Shown here in pieces: positions 33,297-43,067 of a stretch of 64,000 bases of DNA (position 1 is the first letter of the stretch; every line of letters starts with the position of its first letter). Made by a program: the position numbers and the translations under genes. This DNA comes from Rhodococcus sp. PAMC28707 (GTDB taxonomy: Bacteria; Actinomycetota; Actinomycetes; Mycobacteriales; Mycobacteriaceae), in the NCBI RefSeq assembly GCF_004795915.1, contig NZ_CP039253.1, forward strand, positions 4,181,501 to 4,245,500. Direction: 5' to 3'. The notes under the pieces are model-generated. The model was not told where the DNA came from and did no database searches. It was given only the letters and a program-made list of their open reading frames with translations.

Positions 33297-33809
33297 ATGC
33301 GTGCATTGAATCAGTTCGCAGATGCCACGTCGGGTGTGGTGTACATACACGCATCACCTGCCGCGTTGTGCCCGCACGTCGAATGGGCACTATCCGACGC
33401 GCTGAACTGCCGTGCGAACCTCAAGTGGTCCGCGCAGCCGGCCGGCGCCGGGCAGCTGCGTGCTGCCAGTGACTGGGTCGGTCCCGTGGGTACGGGGGCT
33501 GCGCTAGCTGGAATTCTTCGGACATGGCAGATGCTGAGATTCGAGGTCACCGAGGACGCCAGCGAGGGCGTCGACGGCGAACGCTTTGCTCACGTGCCAG
33601 GTCTCGGACTCTGGCGTGGCTCGACGAGCGCGAACGGCGATGTGATCCTTGGCGAGATGCGACTCAAGTCGATGATCGAGGGAAATTCGGGAAACCTTAC
33701 AGCCGAGATCGAACACGCCCTGGGCAGCGCCTGGGATCACGCGCTCGAACCGTACCGGACCGGGGGAGCCGGGGCCGAGGTCACCTGGCTCAGCCGCAAT
33801 GCGGGATGA
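33297..33809 (+). CDS. DUF3145 protein
   Basis: A 170-residue protein with AGGAG upstream of the ATG. The sequence VVYIHASPAALCPHVEWALSDALNCRANLKWSAQPAGAGQLRAASDWVGPVGTGAALAGIL is typical of DUF3145, an actinobacterial family of unknown role. It is a mixed alpha/beta soluble protein with several Trp. It ends with EVTWLSRNAG. It precedes the cold-shock-domain gene by 90 bp in the same direction. Confidence 0.85.
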   Translation: MRALNQFADATSGVVYIHASPAALCPHVEWALSDALNCRANLKWSAQPAGAGQLRAASDWVGPVGTGAALAGILRTWQMLRFEVTEDASEGVDGERFAHVPGLGLWRGSTSANGDVILGEMRLKSMIEGNSGNLTAEIEHALGSAWDHALEPYRTGGAGAEVTWLSRNAG

Positions 33810-33899
33810 CCGGATCTCCCAGTGAATTCACCCTTCGGTAGGGTCGGAACTGTGCCAGGCTAGGCATGCGGGTTCGACGGTTTCTCGAGGGGTGGTTCT

Positions 33900-34337
33900 A
33901 TGTTGTCGACAGGTAAAGTAATTCGCTTCGATGAGTTCAAGGGTTATGGGTTCGTTGCGCCCGACGAGGGTGGCGAGGATGTCTTCATTCATGTCAACGA
34001 CCTCGACTTCGACAAGCGACTTCTCGCCCCCGGGGTTCGGGTCGAGTATGTCGCCGAGCATGGCGATCGAGGCCTCAAAGCAGGCCAGGTCCAGATAGTG
34101 GACTCTGCGGCGCCGGTTCAACATCGACCAGCGCACCCAGTTGCACACGTCGCGACAGCGTCGACCGGGCACGAATACGACGACGTCGTGTGCGACGTCC
34201 TTGCGCGCGGCGACTTCTCGACCGAATTGACCGAAGCTCTGCTTCAGGCGAACCGCGGACTCACCGCCGAGCAAGTGCTCGACGTGCGTGAGGCCGTCAT
34301 TCGGATCGCCGCGTCACACAAGTGGCTCGAAGGCTGA
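33900..34337 (+). CDS. Cold-shock-domain protein with C-terminal extension
   Basis: A 145-residue protein. Residues 1-67 are a cold shock domain: GKVIRFDEFKGYGFVAPDEGGEDVFIHVNDLD carries altered RNP1 (GYGFVAP) and RNP2 (VFIHV) motifs. Residues 85-145 are a helical tail (DDVVCDVLARGDFSTELTEALLQANRGLTAEQVLDVREAVIRIA) not present in ordinary CspA. It probably binds single-stranded RNA or DNA. A GAGGGG site precedes the ATG. A canonical Rho-independent terminator follows. Confidence 0.88.
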   Translation: MLSTGKVIRFDEFKGYGFVAPDEGGEDVFIHVNDLDFDKRLLAPGVRVEYVAEHGDRGLKAGQVQIVDSAAPVQHRPAHPVAHVATASTGHEYDDVVCDVLARGDFSTELTEALLQANRGLTAEQVLDVREAVIRIAASHKWLEG

Positions 34338-34353
34338 TTCCTTAGCCCGAAGT

Positions 34354-34393
34354 ACAGTGCCCCGGTGTCCGAGACACCGGGGCACTGTTTTGT
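34354..34393 (+). terminator. Rho-independent terminator
   Basis: A 16-bp perfect stem (34354-34369 with 34373-34388) with loop CGA, followed by TTTTGTTT. It ends the cold-shock gene. The stem may also serve the convergent accD6 operon, whose stop is 20 bp away. Confidence 0.95.
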
Positions 34394-34407
34394 TTCCGCT
34401 CGAGCGG

Positions 34408-35841
34408 TTACAGCGGGATGTTCTTGTGGTTGCCACGTCCTGCAGGCGCACCGGCCAACGCCTTTGCGATGGTCGAACGCGTGAAGGCGGGCTCGATGAC
34501 CGCATCGACGACGCCGATGGCCACGGCACGATCGACCCCACCGGCGATGGTTTCGTGCTCCACGGTCAGTCGATCGTGTAGCGCCTCGCGCTCTTCTTCG
34601 GGCGCAGCTGCCAACGCCTTCTTGTGCAGAATCCCAACCGCAGCCTTGGCGCCCATGACAGCGACCTCGGAACCAGGCCAGGCGTAGACCGCGGTAGCGC
34701 CGAGGGCGCGGGCGTTCATCGCGATGTACGCACCGCCGTAGATCTTGCGAGTCACCAGGGTGACTCGCGGAACCTTGGCCTCGGCGAATGCGTGCAGGAG
34801 CTTTGCGCCACGACGGACGACGCCCTCCCATTCCATGCTGACGCCCGGCAAGTAGCCGGGAACGTCGACGACAACCACGAGCGGGATGCCGAACGCGTCG
34901 CACAGGCGGACGAATCGTGCTGCCTTCTCGGCGCTTTCGGAGTTGAGGCACCCGCCGAGGCGAATCGGATTGTTGGCGATCACGCCGACGGTCCGGCCAC
35001 TGAGGCGACCAAGACCGATGACGATGCTACGAGCCCAGCCGCCCTGGAATTCCTCGAACGTAGACTCGCCTTCGACGTTGTCGAGAAGCTCATCGATGAC
35101 CGGATGTACGTCGTAGGCGCGCCGATTCGACTCGGGCAGTAGTGCTTTGAGGTCAGTGTCACCGTGTTCAGCGGCGGCGATGTCGAATGTGCCCTGCTCG
35201 CTGAACATGGAGACGAGTCGACGGGCGCGCGTTAGGGCGTCGAGCTCGTCGTCCGCGACGATGTGGCAGACGCCGGACTTCTTGTGGTGCGTATCCGGTC
35301 CGCCGAGCGACACCATGTCCACCTGCTCGCCCGTCACACTGCGCACGACATCGGGGCCGGTGACGAATACGCGTCCCTCGGGAGCCATGATGACGACGTC
35401 GGTGAGGGCTGGGCCGTACGCGGCGCCGCCGGCAGCGAAGCCGAGGACGACGGAGATCTGAGGGACAACCCCGGAGGCGCGAACCATGGCCTCGAACACG
35501 AGCCCGACTGCATGCAGAGCTTCGACGCCCTCAGCGAGTCGGGCTCCGCCGGAATGCCAGATTCCCACGATGGGAGCGTTTCGTTCGAGTGCGATATCGA
35601 TGGCCGAGACAATGTGCTTGCATCCATCGACACCCATTGCGCCGCCCATGACGGTGGCGTCGGAGCAGTACGCAACGCTGTGAACGCCGTCGATGTCACC
35701 GGAAGCTGCCAGCAGACCGGATTTGTCACGGTCGTGGAGCGAAACCATCGTCCCCGCGTCGAAGAGTTTCTCGAGTCGCGCGACCGGATCGCGGGGATCG
35801 GTCGCGTGGTGGGACCGAGTGGCGGGGGACAAGATGGTCAT
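34408..35841 (-). CDS. accD6: Acyl-CoA carboxylase beta subunit AccD6
   Basis: A 477-residue carboxyltransferase. It transfers CO2 from carboxybiotin to acetyl-CoA or propionyl-CoA, giving malonyl-CoA for FAS-I and FAS-II. Crotonase-like halves meet at residues about 250. Oxyanion and CoA-contact motifs include GGARLAEGVEALHAVG, GFAAGGAAYGPALTD, GGCLNSESAEKAARF and RKIYGGAYIAM. ATG 35841 has AAGGAG upstream. It is the last gene of the FAS-II operon as in M. tuberculosis, but the 113-bp gap after kasA contains alternative hairpins. Confidence 0.95.
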   Translation of the reverse strand: MTILSPATRSHHATDPRDPVARLEKLFDAGTMVSLHDRDKSGLLAASGDIDGVHSVAYCSDATVMGGAMGVDGCKHIVSAIDIALERNAPIVGIWHSGGARLAEGVEALHAVGLVFEAMVRASGVVPQISVVLGFAAGGAAYGPALTDVVIMAPEGRVFVTGPDVVRSVTGEQVDMVSLGGPDTHHKKSGVCHIVADDELDALTRARRLVSMFSEQGTFDIAAAEHGDTDLKALLPESNRRAYDVHPVIDELLDNVEGESTFEEFQGGWARSIVIGLGRLSGRTVGVIANNPIRLGGCLNSESAEKAARFVRLCDAFGIPLVVVVDVPGYLPGVSMEWEGVVRRGAKLLHAFAEAKVPRVTLVTRKIYGGAYIAMNARALGATAVYAWPGSEVAVMGAKAAVGILHKKALAAAPEEEREALHDRLTVEHETIAGGVDRAVAIGVVDAVIEPAFTRSTIAKALAGAPAGRGNHKNIPL

Positions 35842-35860
35842 CGCGTTCTCCTTCTTGATG

Positions 35861-35909
35861 CCCGGGGCGGGCGATCCCCGGGAGAGGCCTGCTAGGACCC
35901 CTCCCGGGG
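35861..35909 (-). promoter_or_regulatory. Alternative hairpins between kasA and accD6
   Basis: CCCGGGG (35861-35867) can pair with CCCCGGG (35876-35882). The same segment extended, CCCCGGGAG (35876-35884), can instead pair with CTCCCGGGG (35901-35909). The two pairings exclude each other in the leftward transcript, about 20-68 nt before the accD6 ATG. It could act in attenuation or mRNA processing. Confidence 0.45.
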
Positions 35910-35954
35910 TTCGAGTGTGAGCTCGATCGTCACGAGTGAACTACTCGGACAGGA

Positions 35955-37205
35955 TCAAGCTCGACCGAAGGCGAGCGCGACGTTGTGCCCACCGAATCCG
36001 AACGAGTTGTTGATCGCGTAGTCGATCTGTCCGACGCGGGGCTCGCCCTTGACGACATCGAGATCGATCTTCGGATCCTGATTATCCAAATTCAGTGTGG
36101 GAGGGATGATTCCCTCGCGCACTGCCAGCACCGTCAGCACCGACTCGAGGGCGCCGACAGCGCCGATCGAATGTCCGAGAGCTGATTTCGGTGCGTAGAT
36201 TGCTGCATGGTTTCCGACAGCCTTGTTGATCGCGATCGCCTCGGCAGCGTCTCCGACGGGAGTTGCCGTTGCGTGTGCGTTCACATGGGTGATGTCGGAC
36301 TTCTGCAGTCCTGCGGTTTGCATCGCCCGGGACATCGCCCGAGCAGCTCCGGTTCCTTCGGGATCGGGTGCCACGAGGTGGAATCCGTCCGAGGTGATAC
36401 CGGCGCCGAGAAGACGTGCATGGATCGTTGCTCCACGTGCTTTGGCATGCTCTTCGGTCTCGATGACCATGAGCGCACCCGCCTCGCCGAACACGAACCC
36501 GTCCCGGTCCTTGTCGAACGGCCGCGACGCACCCTTCGGATTGTCGTTGTTGGTGCTCATCGCGCGCATCATGGAGAAACTCGCGATCGGCACCGCATCG
36601 ATGAATCCCTCGACGCCACCGGTGACAACCATGTCGGCGTCGCCCATCACGATCATTCGCCACGCGTGAGCGATGGCTTCCGATCCCGAAGAGCACGCAG
36701 ATACCGGAGTGATGACTCCGGCCTGTGCCTTGAGTTCCAAACCGACCACCGCTGCGGGGCCGTTCGGCATGACCATCTGAACTGCGAGTGGAGAAACCTT
36801 GCGGTACCCACCGGTCTTGAGCTTGTCGACGGCATCGATGAGCGAGTCACCACCGCCGAGTCCGGTGCCGATGGAAACGGCGAGGCGGAGCGGATCCACC
36901 TCGGGGCTGCCAGCGTTCTTCCATACCTCGCGGCCGAGCACGGTGGAAAGCTGCTCCACATAGCTCAGTCGCCGCATCTCCACTCGCGTGAGCAGGCTCG
37001 ACGGACTCACCGCGAGGTGTCCGCCGATTCGAACGGGAAGGTCGTACTCGGCGATGAAATCATCTTCGAGTACGCCAATGCCGCTCTCACCGTTCAGCAG
37101 ACCCTTCCACGTCGCGTCGACATCGCCCGCGATGGACGTGGTCGCAGCAAGGCTGGTGACGACGACATTCGGGAAGCGTCCGTTGGCAGTGGATGGGTTG
37201 GTCAT
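35955..37205 (-). CDS. kasA: Beta-ketoacyl-ACP synthase KasA
   Basis: A 416-residue condensing enzyme of FAS-II, which extends acyl-AcpM chains toward meromycolate. With ATG 37205 as start the catalytic residues are Cys171 ([11 protein letters not shown]), His311 ([11 protein letters not shown]) and His345 (GHSIGAVGA), the same numbers as in M. tuberculosis KasA, which supports this start. It begins 8 bp after the acpM stop. No kasB follows; accD6 comes directly. The protein is cytosolic and is the target class of thiolactomycin. Confidence 0.95.
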   Translation of the reverse strand: MTNPSTANGRFPNVVVTSLAATTSIAGDVDATWKGLLNGESGIGVLEDDFIAEYDLPVRIGGHLAVSPSSLLTRVEMRRLSYVEQLSTVLGREVWKNAGSPEVDPLRLAVSIGTGLGGGDSLIDAVDKLKTGGYRKVSPLAVQMVMPNGPAAVVGLELKAQAGVITPVSACSSGSEAIAHAWRMIVMGDADMVVTGGVEGFIDAVPIASFSMMRAMSTNNDNPKGASRPFDKDRDGFVFGEAGALMVIETEEHAKARGATIHARLLGAGITSDGFHLVAPDPEGTGAARAMSRAMQTAGLQKSDITHVNAHATATPVGDAAEAIAINKAVGNHAAIYAPKSALGHSIGAVGALESVLTVLAVREGIIPPTLNLDNQDPKIDLDVVKGEPRVGQIDYAINNSFGFGGHNVALAFGRA

Positions 37206-37213
37206 GGTTTCTC

Positions 37214-37516
37214 TCACTCGCTCGCGGAGTCGTCGAGCTTGGCCTTGATTGCTTCGGCAGCGTCGGGGTTCTCTGCTTCGAGCTTCTGGATGTACGCAAC
37301 TGCGTCACCGACGGTGCGCAGACTTGCGAGGTCTTCGTCGGGGATCTTCACGCCGTACTTGTCTTCGGTCTGAACGGCGATCTCAACCATCGACAGCGAG
37401 TCGATATCGAGGTCGTCCACGAAGGACTTGTCGATGGTCACCTCGGAGGGCTCGATACCCGTGACCTCCTCGATGATCTCTGCAAGTCCGGCGATGAGGT
37501 CTTCCTGGCTGGCCAC
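37214..37516 (-). CDS. acpM: Meromycolate acyl carrier protein AcpM
   Basis: A 100-residue acyl carrier protein from GTG 37516, with the strong site GAAGGGAG 9 nt upstream. Ser40 in [10 protein letters not shown] carries phosphopantetheine. The acidic C-terminal tail (residues 80-100, [20 protein letters not shown]) is the extension that marks mycolate-type AcpM, slightly shorter than the M. tuberculosis form. It shuttles growing chains between FabD, KasA and the rest of FAS-II. Confidence 0.95.
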   Translation of the reverse strand: MASQEDLIAGLAEIIEEVTGIEPSEVTIDKSFVDDLDIDSLSMVEIAVQTEDKYGVKIPDEDLASLRTVGDAVAYIQKLEAENPDAAEAIKAKLDDSASE

Positions 37517-37684
37517 TGCGTGGCTCCCTTCATTGTGTCGGTGCACCGTGAATCGATGCGCCGAAGTTCGATGCTGATCGTGCGTAGTCTGCGGCGTGCT
37601 GTGTATTCACACCTCACGCGCGCATCTCTCACGAGACCGCACCCTGAACCCGTAACGAATCAGCTACGGGAGGTCTTTGTCGAG

Positions 37685-38584
37685 CTAGGCCAGTGCCGCA
37701 ATATCCTCGGGCTTTTTCAATCCGAGGTTCGGAGTACCGCGCATCTCGCGCTTGGCAATTCCGACGAGGGCGCCTGACGGTGGTAATTCGACGACGGACG
37801 AGACCGCGAGCTCCTTCAAAGTCGCAGTGCACAGATCCCATCGAACAGGTTTGGTGACCTGGGCGGCGAGCTTGGTCAGCGCGTCCGCGCCCGAGGTGAC
37901 TGCTTTCCCGTCGGAGTTCGAGAGCAGAGTCCGCGTTGGTTGCGACGGCGTGATCGCCGCTGCCGCCGTTGCGACCGCATCCTGTGCCGGTGCCATAAAG
38001 CGGGTGTGGAAGGCGCCGGCGACGGGCAATGCGCGAACGCGGGCCTTCTCCGGCGGGTTGGCGGCGAGTTCGGCCAATGCTGTCAGCAACCCGGCCGCCA
38101 CGATCTGTCCGACGGCGTTGACATTGGCCGGTTCGAGACCGAGTTCTTCGAGACGAGCCAGAACCTCGGACTCGGCGCCGCCGAGCACCGCAGACATCCC
38201 AGTCGGTTCGAGTGCACAGGCTTTGGCCATCTCAGCGCCGCGCACGGCCGCCAGTGTGACGGCCTCGTCGGCCGAGATCACCCCGGCTATCGCTGCGGCC
38301 GCGAGCTCGCCGACCGAATGGCCGGCGATGATCGCGTCATCTTGAAGTAATCCCTGGCCGGCTATCTCCTCGAAAGCGAGGAGCGCGGCAGCGACGACCA
38401 GTGGCTGTGTCACCGACGTGTCGGTGATTTCCTCCGCTGTGGCAGTGGTGCCCAGCCGAGCAAGGTCGAGTCCGGACGCCTTGGACCATAAAGCAACGCG
38501 GTCTGCGGCACCGGGTAGTTCGAGCCACGGCACAAGCATGCCGGGTGTCTGGGAGCCCTGTCCGGGCGCAAGCAACGCAATCAC
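37685..38584 (-). CDS. fabD: Malonyl-CoA:ACP transacylase FabD
   Basis: A 299-residue transacylase that loads malonate from CoA onto AcpM. The oxyanion start is LLAPGQGSQTPGM. The nucleophile is Ser90 in AGHSVGELAAAA. The catalytic His is in AGAFHTRFMAPA (about residue 193). GTG start at 38584. The 168-bp gap before acpM holds only short dyads. It is the first FAS-II enzyme gene after mabR. Confidence 0.94.
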   Translation of the reverse strand: MIALLAPGQGSQTPGMLVPWLELPGAADRVALWSKASGLDLARLGTTATAEEITDTSVTQPLVVAAALLAFEEIAGQGLLQDDAIIAGHSVGELAAAAIAGVISADEAVTLAAVRGAEMAKACALEPTGMSAVLGGAESEVLARLEELGLEPANVNAVGQIVAAGLLTALAELAANPPEKARVRALPVAGAFHTRFMAPAQDAVATAAAAITPSQPTRTLLSNSDGKAVTSGADALTKLAAQVTKPVRWDLCTATLKELAVSSVVELPPSGALVGIAKREMRGTPNLGLKKPEDIAALA

Positions 38585-38647
38585 TCGTTAAGAGAACACT
38601 GTCAAGGCCTGTTTGGGAGATGTCGCCCTCGATGAACTCTCGGCACT

Positions 38648-38672
38648 CAATTTGTGGGGAACCAACAAATTG
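38648..38672. promoter_or_regulatory. Inverted repeat upstream of fabD
   Basis: CAATTTGT (38648-38655), 9 bp, then ACAAATTG (38665-38672). It lies 64 bp before the fabD start, in the only large gap between mabR and the FAS-II genes. A second palindrome, GTTACGTAAC (38711-38720), covers the mabR stop. Both are candidate sites for MabR. Confidence 0.5.
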
Positions 38673-38711
38673 CCTCGTGGAGCGTTCGCATCGCCGGCAC
38701 GTACTACTACG

Positions 38712-40160
38712 TTACGTAACTACCTCACCGAATGTTACGTGTGTGGTTTGTGGGACAGGATACTGCGGTTCGTGATGAGTTCGAGCCAGTCGACCTACCG
38801 TTGCCGCAACACGAAGCACGTACGCATCACGCGATTGCGTCGGGTCCCGTCCCGTAACTTCGGCTATTCGCTTCAGCCGATACCGAACAGTATTTGGATG
38901 AACAAACAGCAGTCGCGCGCAAGTCTCGACAGCGCCACCGCAATCGAGGTACGCGTCGAGGGTGTCCGCCAAGCCGGAACCGGCCGCCGCCAACGGTGCC
39001 ACCAAATGCTCGTTGAGCGTCGCGATGGCCGCCGAGTCGCCGAGCAACGCACGCTCTGGCAGCAGCTCTCCCGCGTGAACGGGTCGAGGTGCACCGCGCC
39101 ATCCCGCAACCGCCTGCATGCCCGCGAACGCTTCCACCGCACTCGAGTGGGCAGCGCCCAACGTGCGAGTCGTCGGACCGATGACGACAGGGCCCTCGGA
39201 GAAATTCTGCAACATATCGGTCAGGAAGGCCGTGTTCGCGGCGGTGTCGATCAGTTGACCGCTGACAACCATGACGAGCCGCGTCCCCTGTACGACCGCG
39301 AGAGCTGCGCGATTGTGCTTCTGCGCAACCATGTGCACCGTGCTGACCACCGATACACCCTGATCCTCCGGCGGAGTGCCGACCAGAACTGTCGCAGGCG
39401 CAGTGGCATCCCAGTTCAACGTGGCAGCTCGCGAAAGCATGTCGGACCCGGTATCTCCGCGAACGACAGCGTCGACCACGAGGGCCTCCAGGCGGGTATC
39501 CCACGCACCTCTGGACTCCGCGGCACTGGCATACACCGAAGCCGCCGCGAAACCCAGCTCACGGCCGTACCGAAGGACAGCCTCGGTCAGTGCAACCAAC
39601 TGCTGATCATTGCGCGCAAGAGCCGGAAGCCACTGTTCGAAGAACTCCATGGCGACCCGCACCATGTCCACTGTCTGACGCAGGGTCAACCGACGCGCCA
39701 AATCCTGAGGAATGACCTGGAAAGCATCGAGGCTGAAACGAATATCGCTCTGCGGATTTTTCAACCACTCCAGGAAGTTGTCCACCGCCGTCTGGATCAG
39801 CAACTGCACGCTTGCCCGCTGTGCTGCATCGAGTCCACTGAAGAACGGCAGCTGATCCTGCATCGTCGTCACGGCCTCGGTGGACAGGCGACCCGAGAAC
39901 TGCTTCACGCGCCGAAGAAGAGCGTCGGGAAGGGGGTCGCGCTTCTGCCGCGAGGGCGTGAGTGCCTTGACCGGTAGTTGTACCTCGTTATCGGTGATGT
40001 GGCCGTCCTGGTCGTCCTTGTGATGCGGTCCGGTCTTCGGCGCGCTTTCGTGTCCTTCGGTCACACCGGAGGCTGCGCTGCTGTGTTCTCCGGTCACTCC
40101 GCAGGCTGCGCTCTTGTGTTCTCCGGTCACTCCGCAGGCTGCGCTCTTGTCGTGGACCAT
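38712..40160 (-). CDS. mabR: MabR-type regulator of FAS-II
   Basis: A 482-residue PucR/CdaR-type regulator. ATG 40160 follows TAGGTT (40172-40167) by 6 nt, so it is probably leaderless; a TTG at 40166 would add two residues. Residues 5-45 hold three tandem 11-residue repeats (KSAACGVTGEH type). Residues 80-250 are helical, 250-390 form a sensory domain, and 415-465 are the helix-turn-helix (LDCGGAVETCARLLFVHPNTVRYRLKRIAEVTG). The position between aceE and fabD is that of M. tuberculosis Rv2242 (MabR), which responds to long-chain acyl-CoA. Confidence 0.9.
   Translation of the reverse strand: MVHDKSAACGVTGEHKSAACGVTGEHSSAASGVTEGHESAPKTGPHHKDDQDGHITDNEVQLPVKALTPSRQKRDPLPDALLRRVKQFSGRLSTEAVTTMQDQLPFFSGLDAAQRASVQLLIQTAVDNFLEWLKNPQSDIRFSLDAFQVIPQDLARRLTLRQTVDMVRVAMEFFEQWLPALARNDQQLVALTEAVLRYGRELGFAAASVYASAAESRGAWDTRLEALVVDAVVRGDTGSDMLSRAATLNWDATAPATVLVGTPPEDQGVSVVSTVHMVAQKHNRAALAVVQGTRLVMVVSGQLIDTAANTAFLTDMLQNFSEGPVVIGPTTRTLGAAHSSAVEAFAGMQAVAGWRGAPRPVHAGELLPERALLGDSAAIATLNEHLVAPLAAAGSGLADTLDAYLDCGGAVETCARLLFVHPNTVRYRLKRIAEVTGRDPTQSRDAYVLRVAATVGRLARTHHEPQYPVPQTTHVTFGEVVT
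40050..40148. repeat. mabR: Three 33-bp tandem repeats inside the 5' end of mabR
   Basis: Units are 40050-40082, 40083-40115 and 40116-40148. The last two are identical; the first differs at 6 of 33 bases. Each encodes 11 residues, so changes in copy number keep the frame. Identical copies suggest recent duplication. Confidence 0.85.
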
Positions 40161-40166
40161 AGGCAA

Positions 40167-40226
40167 AACCTACGCCCGCCTGCTCGCGTCCGAGGACATG
40201 GACACGAGCAGGCGGGCGCGTAGGTT
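40167..40226 (-). terminator. aceE terminator overlapping the mabR promoter
   Basis: Arms 40167-40186 and 40205-40226 pair over 20 bp with a 2-nt bulge and an 18-nt loop. On the minus strand the stem is followed by a TTTT run. The same bases carry the mabR -10 box TAGGTT, so termination and re-initiation share sequence. Confidence 0.75.
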
Positions 40227-40235
40227 CACTGCGGG

Positions 40236-43067
40236 CTATGCGGACCCGGTGTCGGTGTACGACGTGGGAGCCGCGAGGACATCGTCGATGCGGTACTTCT
40301 CGGCCGCCTCGACAGCCTTGGACCGATCGATCTCGCCCGACGTCGCCAGCGCAGACAACACCGCGACGACGATGGACTCGGCGTCGACGTTGAACACCCG
40401 TCGTGCTGCGGGACGGGTATCGGAGAATCCGAACCCATCGGTCCCGAGCGTGACGTAGTCGCCTGGAACCCACTGACGGATCTGGTCTGGGACCGCACGC
40501 ATCCAATCCGATGCGGCCACAACGGGACCAGCGGCGTTCGACAGTGCCTGCGTGATGTACGGAACCCGCTTCTCGGCCCCTGGATCGCGCAGCGCATCCT
40601 TTTCCGACTCGACGCCGTCGCGGCGCAGTTCACCCCACGAGGTGACCGACCAGACACCCGAGCGCACGTGCCATTCGGATTCGAGTAGTTCGCGGGCCCT
40701 GCGGGCCGCGACGATTCCGACACCCGACGCGAGGATCTGCGCCTCCGGCCCGTCACCCTCTTGCGGCTTCTCGAACAGGTAGATGCCCTTGAGCAGCCCG
40801 TCGATATCGAGGTCCTCGGGCTGCGCCGGCTGCTGGTACGGCTCGTTGTACAGGGTGATGTAGTAGAAGATGTTCTCGCCGCCGAAGCCTTCTACCCCTT
40901 CTGTCCCGCCGTACATCCGACGCAAGCCGTCCTTGATGATGTGCGCGATCTCGTAGGCGAACGCCGGATCGTAGGCAACCGCAGCCGGGTTGGTCGACGC
41001 CAGCAGCAGGGAGTGGCCGTCGGCGTGCTGGAGACCCTCGCCCGTCAGCGTGGTGCGGCCGGCGGTAGCACCCAGGACGAAACCGCGGGCCATCTGATCC
41101 GCTGCTGCCCACAGGCCGTCTCCGGTGCGCTGGAAGCCGAACATGGAGTAGAAGATGTACAGCGGGATCATCACCTCGCCGTGCGTCGCGTACGACGTTC
41201 CGACGGCGGTGAACGACGCCGTCGAACCGGCCTCGTTGATGCCTTCGTGCAGGATCTGTCCGATCGAGCTCTCCTTGTAGGCGAGCATGAGTTCGGAGTC
41301 CACCGATGTGTAGAGCTGACCGTTCCGGTTGTAGATCTTCAGCGATGGGAACCACGAATCCATACCGAAGGTGCGTGCCTCGTCAGGGATGATCGGCACG
41401 ATTCGGTGGCCGATCTCCTTGTCCCGAAGCAGTTCCTTCATCACTCGCACGAGCGCCATGGTGGTGGCAATTTCCTGCTTACCGGAGCCCTTGATCAGCG
41501 TTGCATAGGTCTTGTCCGCAGGCTGCGGCAACGGATCGGGACTCACCCGACGCTCCGGAACGAATCCGCCGAGCGCCTTGCGTCGATCGAGCATGTACGC
41601 GATCTCCGGTGAATCTTTGCCGGGGTGGTAGTACGGCGGCATGTACGGATCCTTTTCGAGCTCCTCGTCGGAGATCGGGATACGTTGCAGGTCGCGGAAA
41701 GTCTTGAGATCGTCGAGGGTGAGCTTTTTCATCTGGTGCGTCGCGTTGCGGCCCTCGAAGAGCTTGCCGAGCGTGTAGCCCTTGATCGTGTGCGCCAGGA
41801 TGACCGTCGGCTGGCCCTTGTGCGCCATGGCAGCCGCATACGCCGCGTGGACCTTGCGGTAGTCGTGGCCACCGCGCTTGAGATTCCAGATCTCGGCGTC
41901 GGTCAGATCCTTGACCAATTCCTTGGTGCGGGGATCACGCCCGAAGAAGTGGTCGCGAACATATCCACCGTCGTTGGCCTTGTACGTCTGAAAATCGCCG
42001 TCGGGCGTGGTGTTCATCAGGTTGACCAACGCGCCGTCGCGATCTGCGTGCAGCAACGCATCCCACTCACGGCCCCAGACGACCTTGATGACATTCCATC
42101 CCGCGCCGCGGAAGAAGGATTCCAGTTCCTGGATGATCTTCCCGTTTCCGCGGACCGGGCCGTCGAGGCGTTGCAGGTTGCAGTTCACTACGAACGTCAG
42201 ATTGTCGAGCCCCTCCGTCGCGGCTACGTGCGCCAGACCGCGTGACTCGGGCTCATCCATCTCGCCGTCGCCAAGGAATGCCCACACATGCTGGTCGGAG
42301 GTGTCCTTGATCTTGCGATCTTCCAAGTAGTGATTGAAGCGTGCCTGGTAGATGGCGTTCATGGGCCCGAGGCCCATCGATACCGTCGGGAATTCCCAAA
42401 AGTCCTGCATCAAGCGCGGATGCGGGTACGACGGCAAGCCGCCACCGGAATCGCTGTGGCTGTATTCCTGGCGGAAGCCGTCCATGCGCTCGGCGGGAAT
42501 GCGTCCTTCGAGGAACGCTCGGGCGTAGATGCCGGGGGAGGCGTGGCCCTGAATGAAAATGTGGTCGCCACCACCCGGGTGATCCTTGCCGCGGAAGAAG
42601 TGGTTGAACCCGACCTCGTACAACGCTGCAGACGATGCATACGTGGAGATGTGTCCGCCCACGCCGACGCCGGGGCGCTGCGCGCGATGCACCATGATCG
42701 CGGCGTTCCAGCGGATCCAGGCGCGGTAGCGTCGTTCGACCTCTTCGTCGCCGGGGAACCAGGGCTCGTTCTCGGTAGGAATTGTGTTGACGTAGTCCGT
42801 CGACGTCAGCGACGGCAGCGCGACCCGCCGTTCACCAGCCCGCTCCAACAGACGCAGCATCAAGTACCGGGCGCGGGACGGGCCCGACCGCTCCAGCAGA
42901 CCGTCGAAGGATTCGATCCATTCGTTCGTCTCGTCGCTGTCGATGTCGGGCAGATAAGACGCGACACCCTCACGGATGACGCGTACTCGACCGTCCGAGC
43001 CTGTAGGCGCGGGTGTCTTGCCGGCAGCATGTGTGTTCTGCCGGTCGTCCTGGTTCAACTCGGACAA
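40236..43067 (-). CDS. aceE: Pyruvate dehydrogenase E1 component AceE
   Basis: A 943-residue homodimeric E1. It decarboxylates pyruvate with thiamine diphosphate and passes the acetyl group to lipoyl-E2, supplying acetyl-CoA. The ThDP site is [32 protein letters not shown] (GDG...NN-type). The active-site His region is [15 protein letters not shown]. The transketolase domain includes [28 protein letters not shown] 43067 has AGGAG 8 nt upstream. The first 25 residues are low-complexity. It is the leading gene of the FAS-II cluster, as in M. tuberculosis. Confidence 0.96.
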   Translation of the reverse strand: MSELNQDDRQNTHAAGKTPAPTGSDGRVRVIREGVASYLPDIDSDETNEWIESFDGLLERSGPSRARYLMLRLLERAGERRVALPSLTSTDYVNTIPTENEPWFPGDEEVERRYRAWIRWNAAIMVHRAQRPGVGVGGHISTYASSAALYEVGFNHFFRGKDHPGGGDHIFIQGHASPGIYARAFLEGRIPAERMDGFRQEYSHSDSGGGLPSYPHPRLMQDFWEFPTVSMGLGPMNAIYQARFNHYLEDRKIKDTSDQHVWAFLGDGEMDEPESRGLAHVAATEGLDNLTFVVNCNLQRLDGPVRGNGKIIQELESFFRGAGWNVIKVVWGREWDALLHADRDGALVNLMNTTPDGDFQTYKANDGGYVRDHFFGRDPRTKELVKDLTDAEIWNLKRGGHDYRKVHAAYAAAMAHKGQPTVILAHTIKGYTLGKLFEGRNATHQMKKLTLDDLKTFRDLQRIPISDEELEKDPYMPPYYHPGKDSPEIAYMLDRRKALGGFVPERRVSPDPLPQPADKTYATLIKGSGKQEIATTMALVRVMKELLRDKEIGHRIVPIIPDEARTFGMDSWFPSLKIYNRNGQLYTSVDSELMLAYKESSIGQILHEGINEAGSTASFTAVGTSYATHGEVMIPLYIFYSMFGFQRTGDGLWAAADQMARGFVLGATAGRTTLTGEGLQHADGHSLLLASTNPAAVAYDPAFAYEIAHIIKDGLRRMYGGTEGVEGFGGENIFYYITLYNEPYQQPAQPEDLDIDGLLKGIYLFEKPQEGDGPEAQILASGVGIVAARRARELLESEWHVRSGVWSVTSWGELRRDGVESEKDALRDPGAEKRVPYITQALSNAAGPVVAASDWMRAVPDQIRQWVPGDYVTLGTDGFGFSDTRPAARRVFNVDAESIVVAVLSALATSGEIDRSKAVEAAEKYRIDDVLAAPTSYTDTGSA

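Noticed and set aside
40050-40148. Possible CRISPR or CRISPR-like array
   Set aside because: The repeats are directly adjacent without spacers and are in frame inside mabR. No array or cas gene was seen anywhere in the window.
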